Below, piece after piece: positions 6,943-15,281 of a stretch of 35,528 nt of DNA (the first letter of the stretch is position 1; each line of letters opens with the position of its first letter). The notes below the pieces were generated by a model. It was not told the origin of the DNA, ran no database searches, and saw only the letters and a program-made list of their open reading frames with translations. A program made the translations under genes and the position numbers. Source of the DNA: Bacteroidota bacterium (GTDB lineage Bacteria > Bacteroidota > Bacteroidia > Bacteroidales > VadinHA17); NCBI GenBank assembly GCA_029564935.1, contig JAKQPD010000291.1, forward strand, positions 1-35,528, given 5' to 3'.

Positions 6943-8775
6943 ATGGAATACGAAAGTGAAGAAAAAAGATACCTCGCCCTTTGTTCACAGCTGAAGGATG
7001 AAATGAATCCTCAGGGTTTCTGGACAGGAAGATTATCGACCAGCGCTCTGGCTACAGCCGTAGCTGTTGTGGCGCTAAAAATAAATAATAATAATGACGA
7101 TAAATCCCGGATACTCCAGGGATACGAATGGTTACTGGCTAATATAAATACTGATGGCGGTTATGGAGATACAGCAGATTCTGTCAGTAATGTAAGTACG
7201 ACACTCCTGGTCTATGCGGCTATAAAATATTGCCAGGTCGAAGGAGCCGGTACTGAAACACTTTCAAGGATGGAGGAATGGCTGGCGGGGAAAGGGATCG
7301 AATTTGATCCTGAAACAATTACCAGGTCCATTCTGCGGTTCTATGGAAGCGATTATACATTTTCGGTCCCGATCCTGTCAATGCTTATAGTTTGCGGGGT
7401 AATTCCAACATCATTTGCCAGACAAATCCCCGGTTTACCGTTTGAACTTACACTTCTGCCTCCTGCCGTGTACAGATTTTTTAACCTGCGGGTTGTGAGT
7501 TATGCTCTGCCTGCCTTAATAGGAGTAGGTATTTGTCTTCATCTGATGCGCGGAAATAAGGTCAGTCCGATCAGGACTTTAAGAGACCTGTTTATAAAAC
7601 CGGCTTTAGAAAAGCTTAAAAACCTTGTTCCCGAAAGCGGAGGCTTTCTTGAGGCCATCCCTCTTACGGGATTTGTATCAATGTGTCTGATCAGGAGCGG
7701 AGAATCAGACAACATTACAGTAATGAAGGGACTGGAGTTCCTCCGCAGGCAGCAACGCGAAGATGGCGGTTGGCCTATCGATACTGATCTCTCGACCTGG
7801 GTAACTACTCTCTCGGTAAAAGCACTTGGCAGTGACATTAAGCGCCGGCTTGATACAGGACAAATCACCAATTTGAAAAAGCATCTTCTGGCTCTTCAAT
7901 ATAAAGAACCGCATCCTTTTAACGGTGCGAAACCCGGAGGATGGGGTTGGACAAGCTATTCAGGGTCAGTTCCTGATGCAGATGATACACCAGGAGCAAT
8001 TCTGACTTTGCTTGAACTTTATTCCGGGGCGGCAGAGGAAAATGATGCAATTATCAACGGATGCAGATGGCTGGTTGATCTGCAGAATTCAGATGGTGGG
8101 TTCCCTACCTTTTGTAAAGGCTGGGGACGTCTGCCATTTGATAAAAGCTGCGCCGATCTGACCGGTCACGGACTTCTCGCTCTTAATAAAGCCGGAGAAA
8201 AGCTCAATAAGGTAATTCCGGTGAAACTTAGAAACAGAATGAAGCAGAGTATCCTGAGAGCTGCCGGGTATCTTGAGAAACATCAATTGCCTGACGGAGC
8301 ATGGTTACCGTTATGGTTTGGCAACCAAAGGACCGCTGATCAGACCAACCCCGTCTATGGTACTTCCAAAGTCTGCACCTACCTTTCTGACTGCCTCAGA
8401 TCGGAAGTACCTGATAAATCATTAAGAAACCTTCTTAGTAAAATGTCCGAAAAAGCCCGCAAATACCTAATAGATAATCAGAGCGATGACGGAAGCTGGA
8501 GTGGAAAAACCGGGATTCCCGGAACTGTGGAAGAAACCTCATTAGCAATATGCGCCCTGGCAGAGACAAACAGAGAAGCCTGCCTTAAGGGAATAAGGTG
8601 GATTGAAAAACAGGATCAGGTTAAGGCTTCACCGATCGGCCTGTATTTTGCCCTTCTGTGGTATGACGAAAAGATGTATCCGCTTATCTTTCAGATTGAA
8701 GGACTGAGACGTTTCCTGGAAAAGAATGATTACGAAAGTAAACAGAGCTGTCCGGAAGCTAATTCAGACATTTGA
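6943..8775 (+). CDS. Class II terpene cyclase, squalene-hopene cyclase-like, with DXDD motif
   Basis: A 610-aa protein. The acid motif DADD at 345-348 sits in GGWGWTSYSGSVPDADDTPG, the counterpart of the DXDD proton donor of squalene-hopene cyclases and class II diterpene cyclases. QW-type repeats occur at about 270-277 (QQREDGGW), 380-387 (LQNSDGGF), 452-462 (GAWLPLWFGNQ) and 511-519 (DNQSDDGSW). The N terminus carries a WTGRLSTSALATAV block found in a branch of squalene-cyclase-like proteins. It is somewhat shorter than typical hopene cyclases (about 630-720 aa). A moderately hydrophobic stretch at 170-200 could be the monotopic membrane-contact region. Protonation-initiated cyclization of a polyprenyl substrate is expected. 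No squalene synthase lies in the window, so the substrate may instead be a diphosphate made by the upstream synthase (inference). It is the last gene of the operon. Confidence 0.8.
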   Translation: MEYESEEKRYLALCSQLKDEMNPQGFWTGRLSTSALATAVAVVALKINNNNDDKSRILQGYEWLLANINTDGGYGDTADSVSNVSTTLLVYAAIKYCQVEGAGTETLSRMEEWLAGKGIEFDPETITRSILRFYGSDYTFSVPILSMLIVCGVIPTSFARQIPGLPFELTLLPPAVYRFFNLRVVSYALPALIGVGICLHLMRGNKVSPIRTLRDLFIKPALEKLKNLVPESGGFLEAIPLTGFVSMCLIRSGESDNITVMKGLEFLRRQQREDGGWPIDTDLSTWVTTLSVKALGSDIKRRLDTGQITNLKKHLLALQYKEPHPFNGAKPGGWGWTSYSGSVPDADDTPGAILTLLELYSGAAEENDAIINGCRWLVDLQNSDGGFPTFCKGWGRLPFDKSCADLTGHGLLALNKAGEKLNKVIPVKLRNRMKQSILRAAGYLEKHQLPDGAWLPLWFGNQRTADQTNPVYGTSKVCTYLSDCLRSEVPDKSLRNLLSKMSEKARKYLIDNQSDDGSWSGKTGIPGTVEETSLAICALAETNREACLKGIRWIEKQDQVKASPIGLYFALLWYDEKMYPLIFQIEGLRRFLEKNDYESKQSCPEANSDI

Positions 8776-8842
8776 AATTTCCTCTCCTAAAGCTCTCAGA
8801 TTTTAATGTCAGCAAACTCCGGGAGACAAGATTGGCATATTT

Positions 8843-8875
8843 TTTGAAAACAATTTTCATAGCAGATTACTTTAG
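8843..8875 (+). promoter_or_regulatory. Possible Bacteroidota-type promoter of the large exported protein gene
   Basis: TTTG (8843-8846) is followed after 21 bp by TACTTTAG (8868-8875), which matches five of six fixed bases of the TAnnTTTG -7 element. It lies about 50 bp upstream of the ATG at 8924, in the 148-bp gap after the terpenoid operon. Low confidence, since such matches occur by chance in AT-rich DNA. Confidence 0.3.
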
Positions 8876-8923
8876 AATTTTGAGATACTTGTTTAGTGAT
8901 GTCAGGAATTAAAAATATTATTT

Positions 8924-11900
8924 ATGGCAACATTAAAAAGTCATATCAGATCCGGAGGACAGAGCAGAGCCCTGTCAGTAATTCTGATCCTGTCAGGATA
9001 TCTCTTTTTTGGCATAAATGCTGATGCCCAGTATTTCGGGAGGAACAAACCAGGCTACAGATCTTTTAAATTTGATGTGATCCAAACTCCCTATTTTGAA
9101 ATATATCATTACCTGAAGAACGATTCCCTTTTAAATACTCTGACATCCTGGTCGGAGCAGTGGTATTTAAACCACCAGAAGATATTCAGGGATACTTTCA
9201 AAACCAGGAATCCCGTGATCTTTTATAACAACCATCCCGATTTTCAGCAGACAAATACTATTAACAGTCTTATAGGGACAGGAACGGGAGGCGTTACGGA
9301 GTCACTTAAGAACAGGGTAATAATGCCTGTTGCACCGTCTCTGTCGCAGACGGATCATACACTGGGCCATGAGCTGGTCCATGCATTCCAGTATAATATG
9401 TTCATTAAAGAGGATACAACCGTAAGGATGTCAATAAATAATATCCCTCTCTGGATGGTTGAAGGTATGGCTGAATATTTTTCGATCGGAAGTGTCGATC
9501 CTAATACGGCTATGTGGATCAGAGATGCTCTTCTCAATAACAGGTTCCCCACTCTGAAGAAGCTGTCGGACCAGTCGGAATATTTTCCTTACCGTTACGG
9601 ACAATCCTTCTGGGCAATGGTCGGAAAGACCTGGGGAGATAATGTCATTATTCCGCTTTTTCAAAAGACCGCACAATATGGTATCGAAATGGCACTTGAT
9701 ACAATATTAAAAGTTAATCAGGATGTTCTTTCAGGAATGTGGAAAAGCGCCAATGAAGTTTATTTCCGCCAGTATCTTAAAGATAGTGCTGATAATATTG
9801 CAGGAAAGGTTATTGTATCTGATAAAAATGGAGGCAGGATAAATATCTCACCATCATTGAGCCCTGACGGAAAATATGTTGCATTTTTTTCGGAAAGGGA
9901 CCTTTTCACTCTCGACTTATTTCTTGCCGGTACTGAAAACGGAAAAATAATCAGACGTCTCGCAAGTGTGGCGAGAAACAATTCAATTGACGACTTTGAT
10001 TATGTCGAATCAACCGGATCATGGTCTCCGGACGGAGAGAAATATGTGATAGTCATATTCGAAAAAGGAGTAAACAAGCTTGCCATAATAGATGTTTCCA
10101 GGGGAAAGATCATAAGAGAAATAGCTATTCCGGGAGTCCCGTCATTTTCAAATCCTGCCTGGTCACCGGATGGTAATAAAATAGTTGTTTCGGGCCTGGT
10201 AAACGGAACCAGCGATCTTTATTTGTATTATCTGGATACCGGCGATGTTCTTAAGCTGACATCAGATCTTATGGCAAACCTTCACCCCTCATGGTCATCA
10301 GATGGTAATTATATTGTTTTCTCACAGGAGAAGTTAAATACCGGGAGTTATGGAAGGAAATACAGCTTCGATCTGGCTTTATATGATCTCAAAACAGGTA
10401 AGATAAAAGAGATAGATGTTTTTAAGGGAGCTTTTAATATGGATCCGTGTTTTTCATCTGATAATAAATCGGTCTTTTTCCTTTCGGATGCCGACGGAAT
10501 GAGGAACCTCTACGAATATGATCTTACAACGGACCGTGTACTCAGACTTACGGACTATATGACGGGAATCAGCGGGATAACTCCTTATTCACCTGCATTA
10601 AGCACTGCTACAGAAAACGGTCTGATCACCTATAATTATTACTTTAACAACGGATACAGGATCGTTGCAGCAAACAGGAACGATTTTAAGAATACTGAGG
10701 TAAACAGGAATTTTGTGAATTTTGATGCGGGAACATTACCTCCGTTTAAGAACATCTCTGTGAACATAATTGATTCAACCCTTTACACAAGGCAAACAGG
10801 ACCGGTACTGACTTCCGAAAGGATAACCCGGGTACCCTATAAGTCGAAGTTCAAACTCGACTATATTTCAAACAGTGCTGATATAGGCCTTTCAACCGGT
10901 GTTCACCGCAATAATATGGGAGGAAGTGTAAATATGTTATTCAGTGATATGGTTGGAAATAATCAGCTCTATTCATCTCTTGCATTGAATGGAGAAATTT
11001 ATGATTTCGGCGGACAGGTTGCTTATCTGAATCAAAAAGGTAAAGTCAAATGGGGTGCATCATTATCCCATATTCCCTATCTCTACGGAGATATGTCAGT
11101 ATCTGATGATACAATAATGCTTGATGATGAACCTGTTCCGGTAATCAATCTCGGAATTGATTATATGAGGATGTTTGAGGATAATATTTCATTTTTTGCA
11201 TCCTATCCCTTATCGCAGACACGGAGATTTGAAGCGAACCTCTCCTCATCATGGTATTATTACAGGATCGACAGATATACATATTACTATCTTCTTGATG
11301 GCTATAACATAGGGGGAAAAAGGGAAAAGCTCGATGCCCCGGCAGGCGATGACTATCAGCAGGTGTCTGTTGCTTTTGTGAGCGATAACTCTTATTTCGG
11401 GATGACTGCCCCGATGCAGGGCAGCAGATCGAGACTCCAGGCAGAGAAATATTTCGGATCACTGGATGTAATAACAACTCTGATCGACTTCAGGCAATAT
11501 TTCAAACTAAGACCTGTAAGCCTTGCATTCCGGTTCTACAATTACAGTATGTACGGTAAGGATGCCAAAAATGGTAAAATACCTCCGCTTTACCTTGGTT
11601 ATCCATGGCTGATAAGAGGTTATGAAAACATTTCATATTCAGGCAACGATTTCCTTACAGGTGGGACTTTCAATGTTTCGAGATTGAGCGGAACAAGGAT
11701 CATGGTAGCCAATGCTGAAGTACGCTTGCCATTCACTGGTCCGGAAAGGCTGGCACTTATAAAATCAAAATGGCTCTTTACTGACTTTAACCTGTTCGTC
11801 GATGCGGGAATGGCGTGGAACAATGAAAGTAAAATGACATTTGTCCAGGATCTTTCGAAAGGTGTCGATGGTAGTTACAGATTTCCTGTTGTGAGTACGG

Positions 11901-12022
11901 GAGCCTCGCTGAGGATAAATCTTTTTGGTTACCTTGTTCTGGAACCTTATTATGCATTTCCGCTTCAGAACGGAGGTTTCAGGAATGGTCAGTTTGGTCT
12001 GAACTTCGTACCGGGGTGGTAG
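8924..12022 (+). CDS. Exported metalloprotease-like / TolB-type propeller / beta-barrel outer-membrane protein
   Basis: A 1032-aa protein with a hydrophobic N-terminal signal (about residues 16-35). Residues about 40-270 form a peptidase_MA-like domain with the zinc motif HELVH (149-153) and the downstream glutamate in WMVEGMAEYFS (E180 or E184), as in gluzincins. Residues about 300-580 contain PD40/TolB beta-propeller repeats (SPSLSPDGKYVAF, SWSPDGEKYVI, NPAWSPDGNKIVV, HPSWSSDGNYIVF, DPCFSSDNKSVFF). The last 400 residues are rich in alternating amphipathic strands with many Tyr/Phe and end in an aromatic residue, as expected for an outer-membrane barrel of the BamA/surface-antigen type. Such three-part proteins occur in Bacteroidota. 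Their substrates are unknown to me. The start is supported by the signal peptide. It is probably transcribed separately from the terpenoid operon. Confidence 0.75.
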   Translation: MATLKSHIRSGGQSRALSVILILSGYLFFGINADAQYFGRNKPGYRSFKFDVIQTPYFEIYHYLKNDSLLNTLTSWSEQWYLNHQKIFRDTFKTRNPVIFYNNHPDFQQTNTINSLIGTGTGGVTESLKNRVIMPVAPSLSQTDHTLGHELVHAFQYNMFIKEDTTVRMSINNIPLWMVEGMAEYFSIGSVDPNTAMWIRDALLNNRFPTLKKLSDQSEYFPYRYGQSFWAMVGKTWGDNVIIPLFQKTAQYGIEMALDTILKVNQDVLSGMWKSANEVYFRQYLKDSADNIAGKVIVSDKNGGRINISPSLSPDGKYVAFFSERDLFTLDLFLAGTENGKIIRRLASVARNNSIDDFDYVESTGSWSPDGEKYVIVIFEKGVNKLAIIDVSRGKIIREIAIPGVPSFSNPAWSPDGNKIVVSGLVNGTSDLYLYYLDTGDVLKLTSDLMANLHPSWSSDGNYIVFSQEKLNTGSYGRKYSFDLALYDLKTGKIKEIDVFKGAFNMDPCFSSDNKSVFFLSDADGMRNLYEYDLTTDRVLRLTDYMTGISGITPYSPALSTATENGLITYNYYFNNGYRIVAANRNDFKNTEVNRNFVNFDAGTLPPFKNISVNIIDSTLYTRQTGPVLTSERITRVPYKSKFKLDYISNSADIGLSTGVHRNNMGGSVNMLFSDMVGNNQLYSSLALNGEIYDFGGQVAYLNQKGKVKWGASLSHIPYLYGDMSVSDDTIMLDDEPVPVINLGIDYMRMFEDNISFFASYPLSQTRRFEANLSSSWYYYRIDRYTYYYLLDGYNIGGKREKLDAPAGDDYQQVSVAFVSDNSYFGMTAPMQGSRSRLQAEKYFGSLDVITTLIDFRQYFKLRPVSLAFRFYNYSMYGKDAKNGKIPPLYLGYPWLIRGYENISYSGNDFLTGGTFNVSRLSGTRIMVANAEVRLPFTGPERLALIKSKWLFTDFNLFVDAGMAWNNESKMTFVQDLSKGVDGSYRFPVVSTGASLRINLFGYLVLEPYYAFPLQNGGFRNGQFGLNFVPGW

Positions 12023-12033
12023 ATGTGAATGGC

Positions 12034-12060
12034 ACAACGGTACAACGGCACAACGGCACA
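12034..12060. repeat. Octamer tandem repeat ACAACGGC, about 3.4 copies
   Basis: ACAACGGT, ACAACGGC, ACAACGGC and a partial ACA(G) run head to tail directly before the palindromic element at 12064 and 12 bp after the stop of the large exported protein gene. Short GC-containing tandem runs like this are common intergenic debris in Bacteroidota. Confidence 0.75.
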
Positions 12061-12063
12061 GGG

Positions 12064-12456
12064 CATAGCCGTCAACTTAAGGAATATTTTAATGGCAAAA
12101 ATTGCTGTAATTATCAGGAATATAACTATATAAGTTTCCCCTCCTTTTAAAGGAGGGGTGGCCAGACGCAGATATATTCGGACTTGCAGAAATATAAATT
12201 GTCTGGCCGGGGTGGTTGATTCAATTTTTTCATTCCTTTTTTTTAATGAATTACAGACATATATTTAACCGAAAAAGTCTTGAATCTCTCAGATCATATC
12301 TGAGAAATAACTATACTACAGTTGGATCTGTTTTTAACCACCCCGGCCGGGAAAGCAGAATTGTAAACATTTCAAAATCTGTAATCCCGGCCACCCCTCC
12401 TTAAAAAAAGGAGGGGAAACTTTTACTCACAAAACTCCGTTTGGTTGACGACTATG
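12064..12456. repeat. Palindromic MITE-like element, copy 1 (393 bp)
   Basis: The ends are inverted repeats: CATAGCCGTCAAC (12064-12076) against GTTGACGACTATG (12444-12456), one mismatch. Inside is a nested fold. AAGTTTCCCCTCC (from 12132) pairs with GGAGGGGAAACTT near 12410-12422. GGCCGGGGTGGTT pairs with AACCACCCCGGCC around a central loop of about 125 bp. Each arm has its own hairpin (GGCCAGAC/GTCTGGCC on the left, GGCCGGG/CCCGGCC on the right). An extra hairpin TCTCAGAT/ATCTGAGA lies at 12287-12305. No transposase is encoded. The 62-codon open frame inside is a by-product of the palindrome. The same element occurs inverted at 31158-31474. Confidence 0.85.
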
Positions 12457-12646
12457 GGGCGCAGGGGCTCAAAGGCTTAGAAGCGCAATGCAACACAGAT
12501 CAGTTAAGCAGTTTTATTATTCTGTTTAATCCATAGCACGGAATTCCTGTTAATTATTTTTATAAAAAATCATTATATCTCCCTCTAAATCTGCGGTGAA
12601 ATAAATTATCTTTAGCGGGATTGTCATTGATTTCCTGAAGGATCAT
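12457..12646. other. Intergenic region upstream of the CPA2 antiporter gene
   Basis: No gene is seen. TATCTTTA at 12607-12614 matches five of six fixed bases of the Bacteroidota -7 element and could be part of the promoter for the antiporter gene at 12647, but no partner TTTG at suitable distance is evident. The first 35 bp, just outside the palindromic element, are GC-richer than the rest. Confidence 0.3.
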
Positions 12647-14458
12647 ATGGAATTAGCAATATTAAAGGACATCGTTATAATCTTTGCCTTATCCACTCTG
12701 GTGAATCTTGTCTTTACCCGTTTCAGGATACCCACTGTGGTAGGATATCTTCTTACAGGTATAATTGCAGGTCCGCATTTATTATCACTTATTGAAGCCA
12801 GGCACGAAATAGAGCTTATGGCTGAGATTGGCGTTGTTCTTCTTCTGTTTACAATCGGGCTTGAGTTTTCGTTATCTCATCTGCTGAAGATCCGCAGGAT
12901 AGTGTTTTTGGGTGGACTGATCCAGGTTATGTTTACAGCCGTTATTTTCACAGGCATCTCTCATTTCTACGGATTGAACTGGCAGGGTGCACTGCTGATG
13001 GGATTCCTGGCTGCTTTGAGCAGCTCGGCGCTTGTGCTGAAACTTCTGCAGGAACGTTCCGAGCTGACTTCCAATTACGGACGTACTGTTCTGGGGATTC
13101 TCATTTTTCAGGATCTGCTTCTTGCCCCACTCCTGCTTTTTACTGATATACTGGCTGATTCATCTGCCCTGCTGACCTCAAAACTGGGAATGTCGCTTGC
13201 ATTCGGTGCATTTCTTGCGGGACTGATGATCTCTGAATCTGAATACAGTTATAATGTTTTCGGAAATTTTCTGCCGGTAAAGGATGTTTTTGCCAGTTTC
13301 TTTTTTGTGTCGGTAGGAATGCTTCTTGATCTGAAATTCGTTACCGATAATTTCCAGCTGGTCATTATCACGGTTTTGCTCCTGATCCTTATAAAGACCA
13401 TTATTGCAGGCGGAACGGGTTTTATACTCGAACATACATTTCAGGGAACAATTCTGATAGGACTTGCCTTAAGCCAGGTGGGGGAATTCTCATTTGTGCT
13501 GGCAAAGATAGGATTTGACAATTCAATATTTCCGGAGTTCTATTATCATCTTTTTATATCAGTTGCCGTTATTACAATTGCCTTTACACCTTTATTGTTT
13601 TACCTTTCACCTTTCCTGGTCAGGACACTTCTCAGATTGCCTATTCCCGGATTCCTTATAAATGGGTTGTTCCCTCTGAAAGAAACGGAGATACCGGAAT
13701 TTGATAATCATCTGGTAATTATTGGAAGGGATGCCAGTGCCCTGAAGCTTTCCCAGATGGCAAAATACAATAATATCAGACATATATCCATCGTGTTTGA
13801 TCCGTCGCTGGCCCGTGAAAAGATGAACAAGGGAGATCTTGTGGTTTACGGGGATGCGGTGAATGAACCGATACTCAGGAAAGCACGTGTGGATACAGCT
13901 GATATAGTTGTTGTATCAGTAGGCAGCATTGTCCCATCAATGGCAATAATTGAGAAAGTTCGAAGGATGAACAAAAGCGTCTATATCCTTGTCCGTTCAA
14001 CTCTCATCAGGAATGTTGAGGCGCTCTATCAGGTGGGAGCAGATCAGGTTTTAGCTGAAAAGCTGGAGATTGCGATCGACCTTTTGAACAGGATCCTTAT
14101 TAAAAGACTGATCCCGCAGAGGGAAGTAAACCGTATCATGACGCGGATCCGCAGCATGAACCTGGGTGCTTTTACCGCAAAAGACCCTGTGAACCAGCCA
14201 TCAATTCTGGATGAATTCTCAAATATAAATATTACTGCCGTAAAGGTCGGGACAGGCTCTGAAGCAGAAGGTAAATCCCTTATTGACATTGATCTCCGGA
14301 AAAAAACAGGAGTAACAGTTCTGGCAATAAGAAGAGGAGGCGATGTTATCGAACATCCTGTACCAAAAACCGTATTTCACAGTGAAGATATTGCCTACCT
14401 GCTTGGTAACCCCGAACAGATTAATTTTGCTGCCGAGCTCCTTCACTTCAAAACTTAA
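12647..14458 (+). CDS. CPA2-family monovalent cation:proton antiporter (KefB-like) with RCK domains, apparent internal deletion
   Basis: A 603-aa protein with an N-terminal Na+/H+ exchanger domain (about 1-340), a TrkA-N domain (about 350-480) and a TrkA-C domain (about 525-603). The family exchanges K+ or Na+ for H+ across the inner membrane. Two oddities. First, the sequence passes from LLLFTDILADSSALL (162-176) straight into TSKLGMSLAFGAFLAG (177-192). In relatives, roughly 60-70 residues with two or three membrane helices lie between these blocks, which fits the total being shorter than the usual 650-670 aa. Second, the nucleotide-binding glycine motif of TrkA-N is changed to IIGRDASALKL, lacking GxGxxG. 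The frame is intact throughout. The protein may be inactive or structurally unusual. The next gene starts 5 bp after its stop. Confidence 0.85.
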   Translation: MELAILKDIVIIFALSTLVNLVFTRFRIPTVVGYLLTGIIAGPHLLSLIEARHEIELMAEIGVVLLLFTIGLEFSLSHLLKIRRIVFLGGLIQVMFTAVIFTGISHFYGLNWQGALLMGFLAALSSSALVLKLLQERSELTSNYGRTVLGILIFQDLLLAPLLLFTDILADSSALLTSKLGMSLAFGAFLAGLMISESEYSYNVFGNFLPVKDVFASFFFVSVGMLLDLKFVTDNFQLVIITVLLLILIKTIIAGGTGFILEHTFQGTILIGLALSQVGEFSFVLAKIGFDNSIFPEFYYHLFISVAVITIAFTPLLFYLSPFLVRTLLRLPIPGFLINGLFPLKETEIPEFDNHLVIIGRDASALKLSQMAKYNNIRHISIVFDPSLAREKMNKGDLVVYGDAVNEPILRKARVDTADIVVVSVGSIVPSMAIIEKVRRMNKSVYILVRSTLIRNVEALYQVGADQVLAEKLEIAIDLLNRILIKRLIPQREVNRIMTRIRSMNLGAFTAKDPVNQPSILDEFSNINITAVKVGTGSEAEGKSLIDIDLRKKTGVTVLAIRRGGDVIEHPVPKTVFHSEDIAYLLGNPEQINFAAELLHFKT

Positions 14459-14463
14459 GTGCA

Positions 14464-15174
14464 ATGCCATCCGGTTCTTTCAGTTTTAAGCAGTTTACAA
14501 TTCACCAGGACAGATGTGTATTCAAGGTTGGCACTGATGGAGTATTGCTCGGGGCATATGCCGATGTTACCGGGGTTAAAACCATTCTGGATATCGGAAC
14601 AGGAACTGGGCTGATCGCCCTGATGCTCGCGCAAAGGAGCGAAGCTGAAATAACTGCCATCGAGCCTGACCCGGAATCATTTGGCCAGGCATGCAGCAAC
14701 GTCAGCAGAAGCAGGTGGTCTGACAGAATCAGGGTAATCAATACAAGCCTGCAGAATTTTCTGCCGGAAGCACATAAGTTTGATCTTGTTGTATCCAATC
14801 CTCCATTTTTCAGTAACTCCCTGAAAAATCCGGATCCGGTGAAAGCTGCCGCAAGACATAATGTCACTCTGAATAATAAAGATCTCCTCCTTGGTATGTC
14901 GGAGTTGCTCACAGAAGATGGCCGGGCTCAGGTTATAATGCCCTATCCGGAAGGGAATGTTTTTATTGCTGAAGCAAATGAATCCGGACTTTACTGTAAT
15001 GATATCCTGAAGATCAGACCTCTGCCGACCATTGAAGTAAGGAGACTGATAATTGAATTTTCAAGAAAAAGGAATAAGGCCACTGAAAAATTCCTCACAA
15101 TCGAACACGGCAAAAGACATGAATTCACTCAGGAATATATTGATCTTACAAAGGATTTCTACCTGAAGTTTTAA
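14464..15174 (+). CDS. trmN6: tRNA1(Val) (adenine(37)-N6)-methyltransferase
   Basis: A 236-aa class I SAM-dependent methyltransferase. The opening block FSFKQFTIHQDRCVFKVGTD, with VGTDGVLLG at 22-30, is characteristic of the YfiC/TrmN6 family. The SAM-binding loop is DIGTGTG (43-49), the acidic residue follows in AIEPDP (65-70), and the N6-adenine signature NPPF is at 112-115. It modifies A37 of tRNA-Val in the cytoplasm. Length is normal for the family. It starts 5 bp after the antiporter gene, so the two are probably co-transcribed. The ATG at 14464 gives the usual N terminus. Confidence 0.88.
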   Translation: MPSGSFSFKQFTIHQDRCVFKVGTDGVLLGAYADVTGVKTILDIGTGTGLIALMLAQRSEAEITAIEPDPESFGQACSNVSRSRWSDRIRVINTSLQNFLPEAHKFDLVVSNPPFFSNSLKNPDPVKAAARHNVTLNNKDLLLGMSELLTEDGRAQVIMPYPEGNVFIAEANESGLYCNDILKIRPLPTIEVRRLIIEFSRKRNKATEKFLTIEHGKRHEFTQEYIDLTKDFYLKF

Positions 15175-15218
15175 GTTTTAATTTCGATCCTCAAATAATT
15201 AATAACTCCATATATTAA

Positions 15219-15256
15219 ACTTTAAGTACTCCAAACTTTAGCTCACTTTAAGTACT
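15219..15256. repeat. Direct repeats ACTTTAAGTACT upstream of mutS
   Basis: The 12-mer ACTTTAAGTACT occurs at 15219-15230 and 15245-15256. Starts are 26 bp apart, about two and a half helical turns, with a partial copy (AACTTTA) between. The second copy lies within the palindrome TAAGTACTTA (15249-15258). The location, just upstream of the putative -7 element of mutS, suggests a regulator-binding array, but no regulator is identified. Confidence 0.5.
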
Positions 15257-15266
15257 TATAATAATG

Positions 15267-15274
15267 TATCTTTG
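15267..15274 (+). promoter_or_regulatory. Bacteroidota -7 element (TATCTTTG) of mutS
   Basis: TATCTTTG matches all six fixed bases of the Bacteroidota -7 consensus TAnnTTTG. It lies 40 bp upstream of the mutS start and would place the transcript start near 15281. A clear -33 TTTG is not visible at the expected distance, so activator dependence through the upstream direct repeats is possible. Confidence 0.5.
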
Positions 15275-15281
15275 TTTAGGA

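Noticed and set aside
3322-8775. Assignment of the operon to classical hopanoid synthesis (HpnH plus squalene-hopene cyclase)
   Set aside because: No squalene synthase or other hpn genes are present, the radical SAM protein has no specific HpnH feature I can name, and the cyclase is short and paired with a polyprenyl synthase.
12216-12404. 62-codon open frame inside the palindromic element
   Set aside because: It runs through the stems of the palindrome, has no recognisable domain, and its equivalent is not open in the second copy. It is a by-product of the repeat.
14502-14912. 136-codon minus-strand frame opposite trmN6
   Set aside because: The plus-strand frame carries the full TrmN6 motif set; the antisense frame has no recognisable features.
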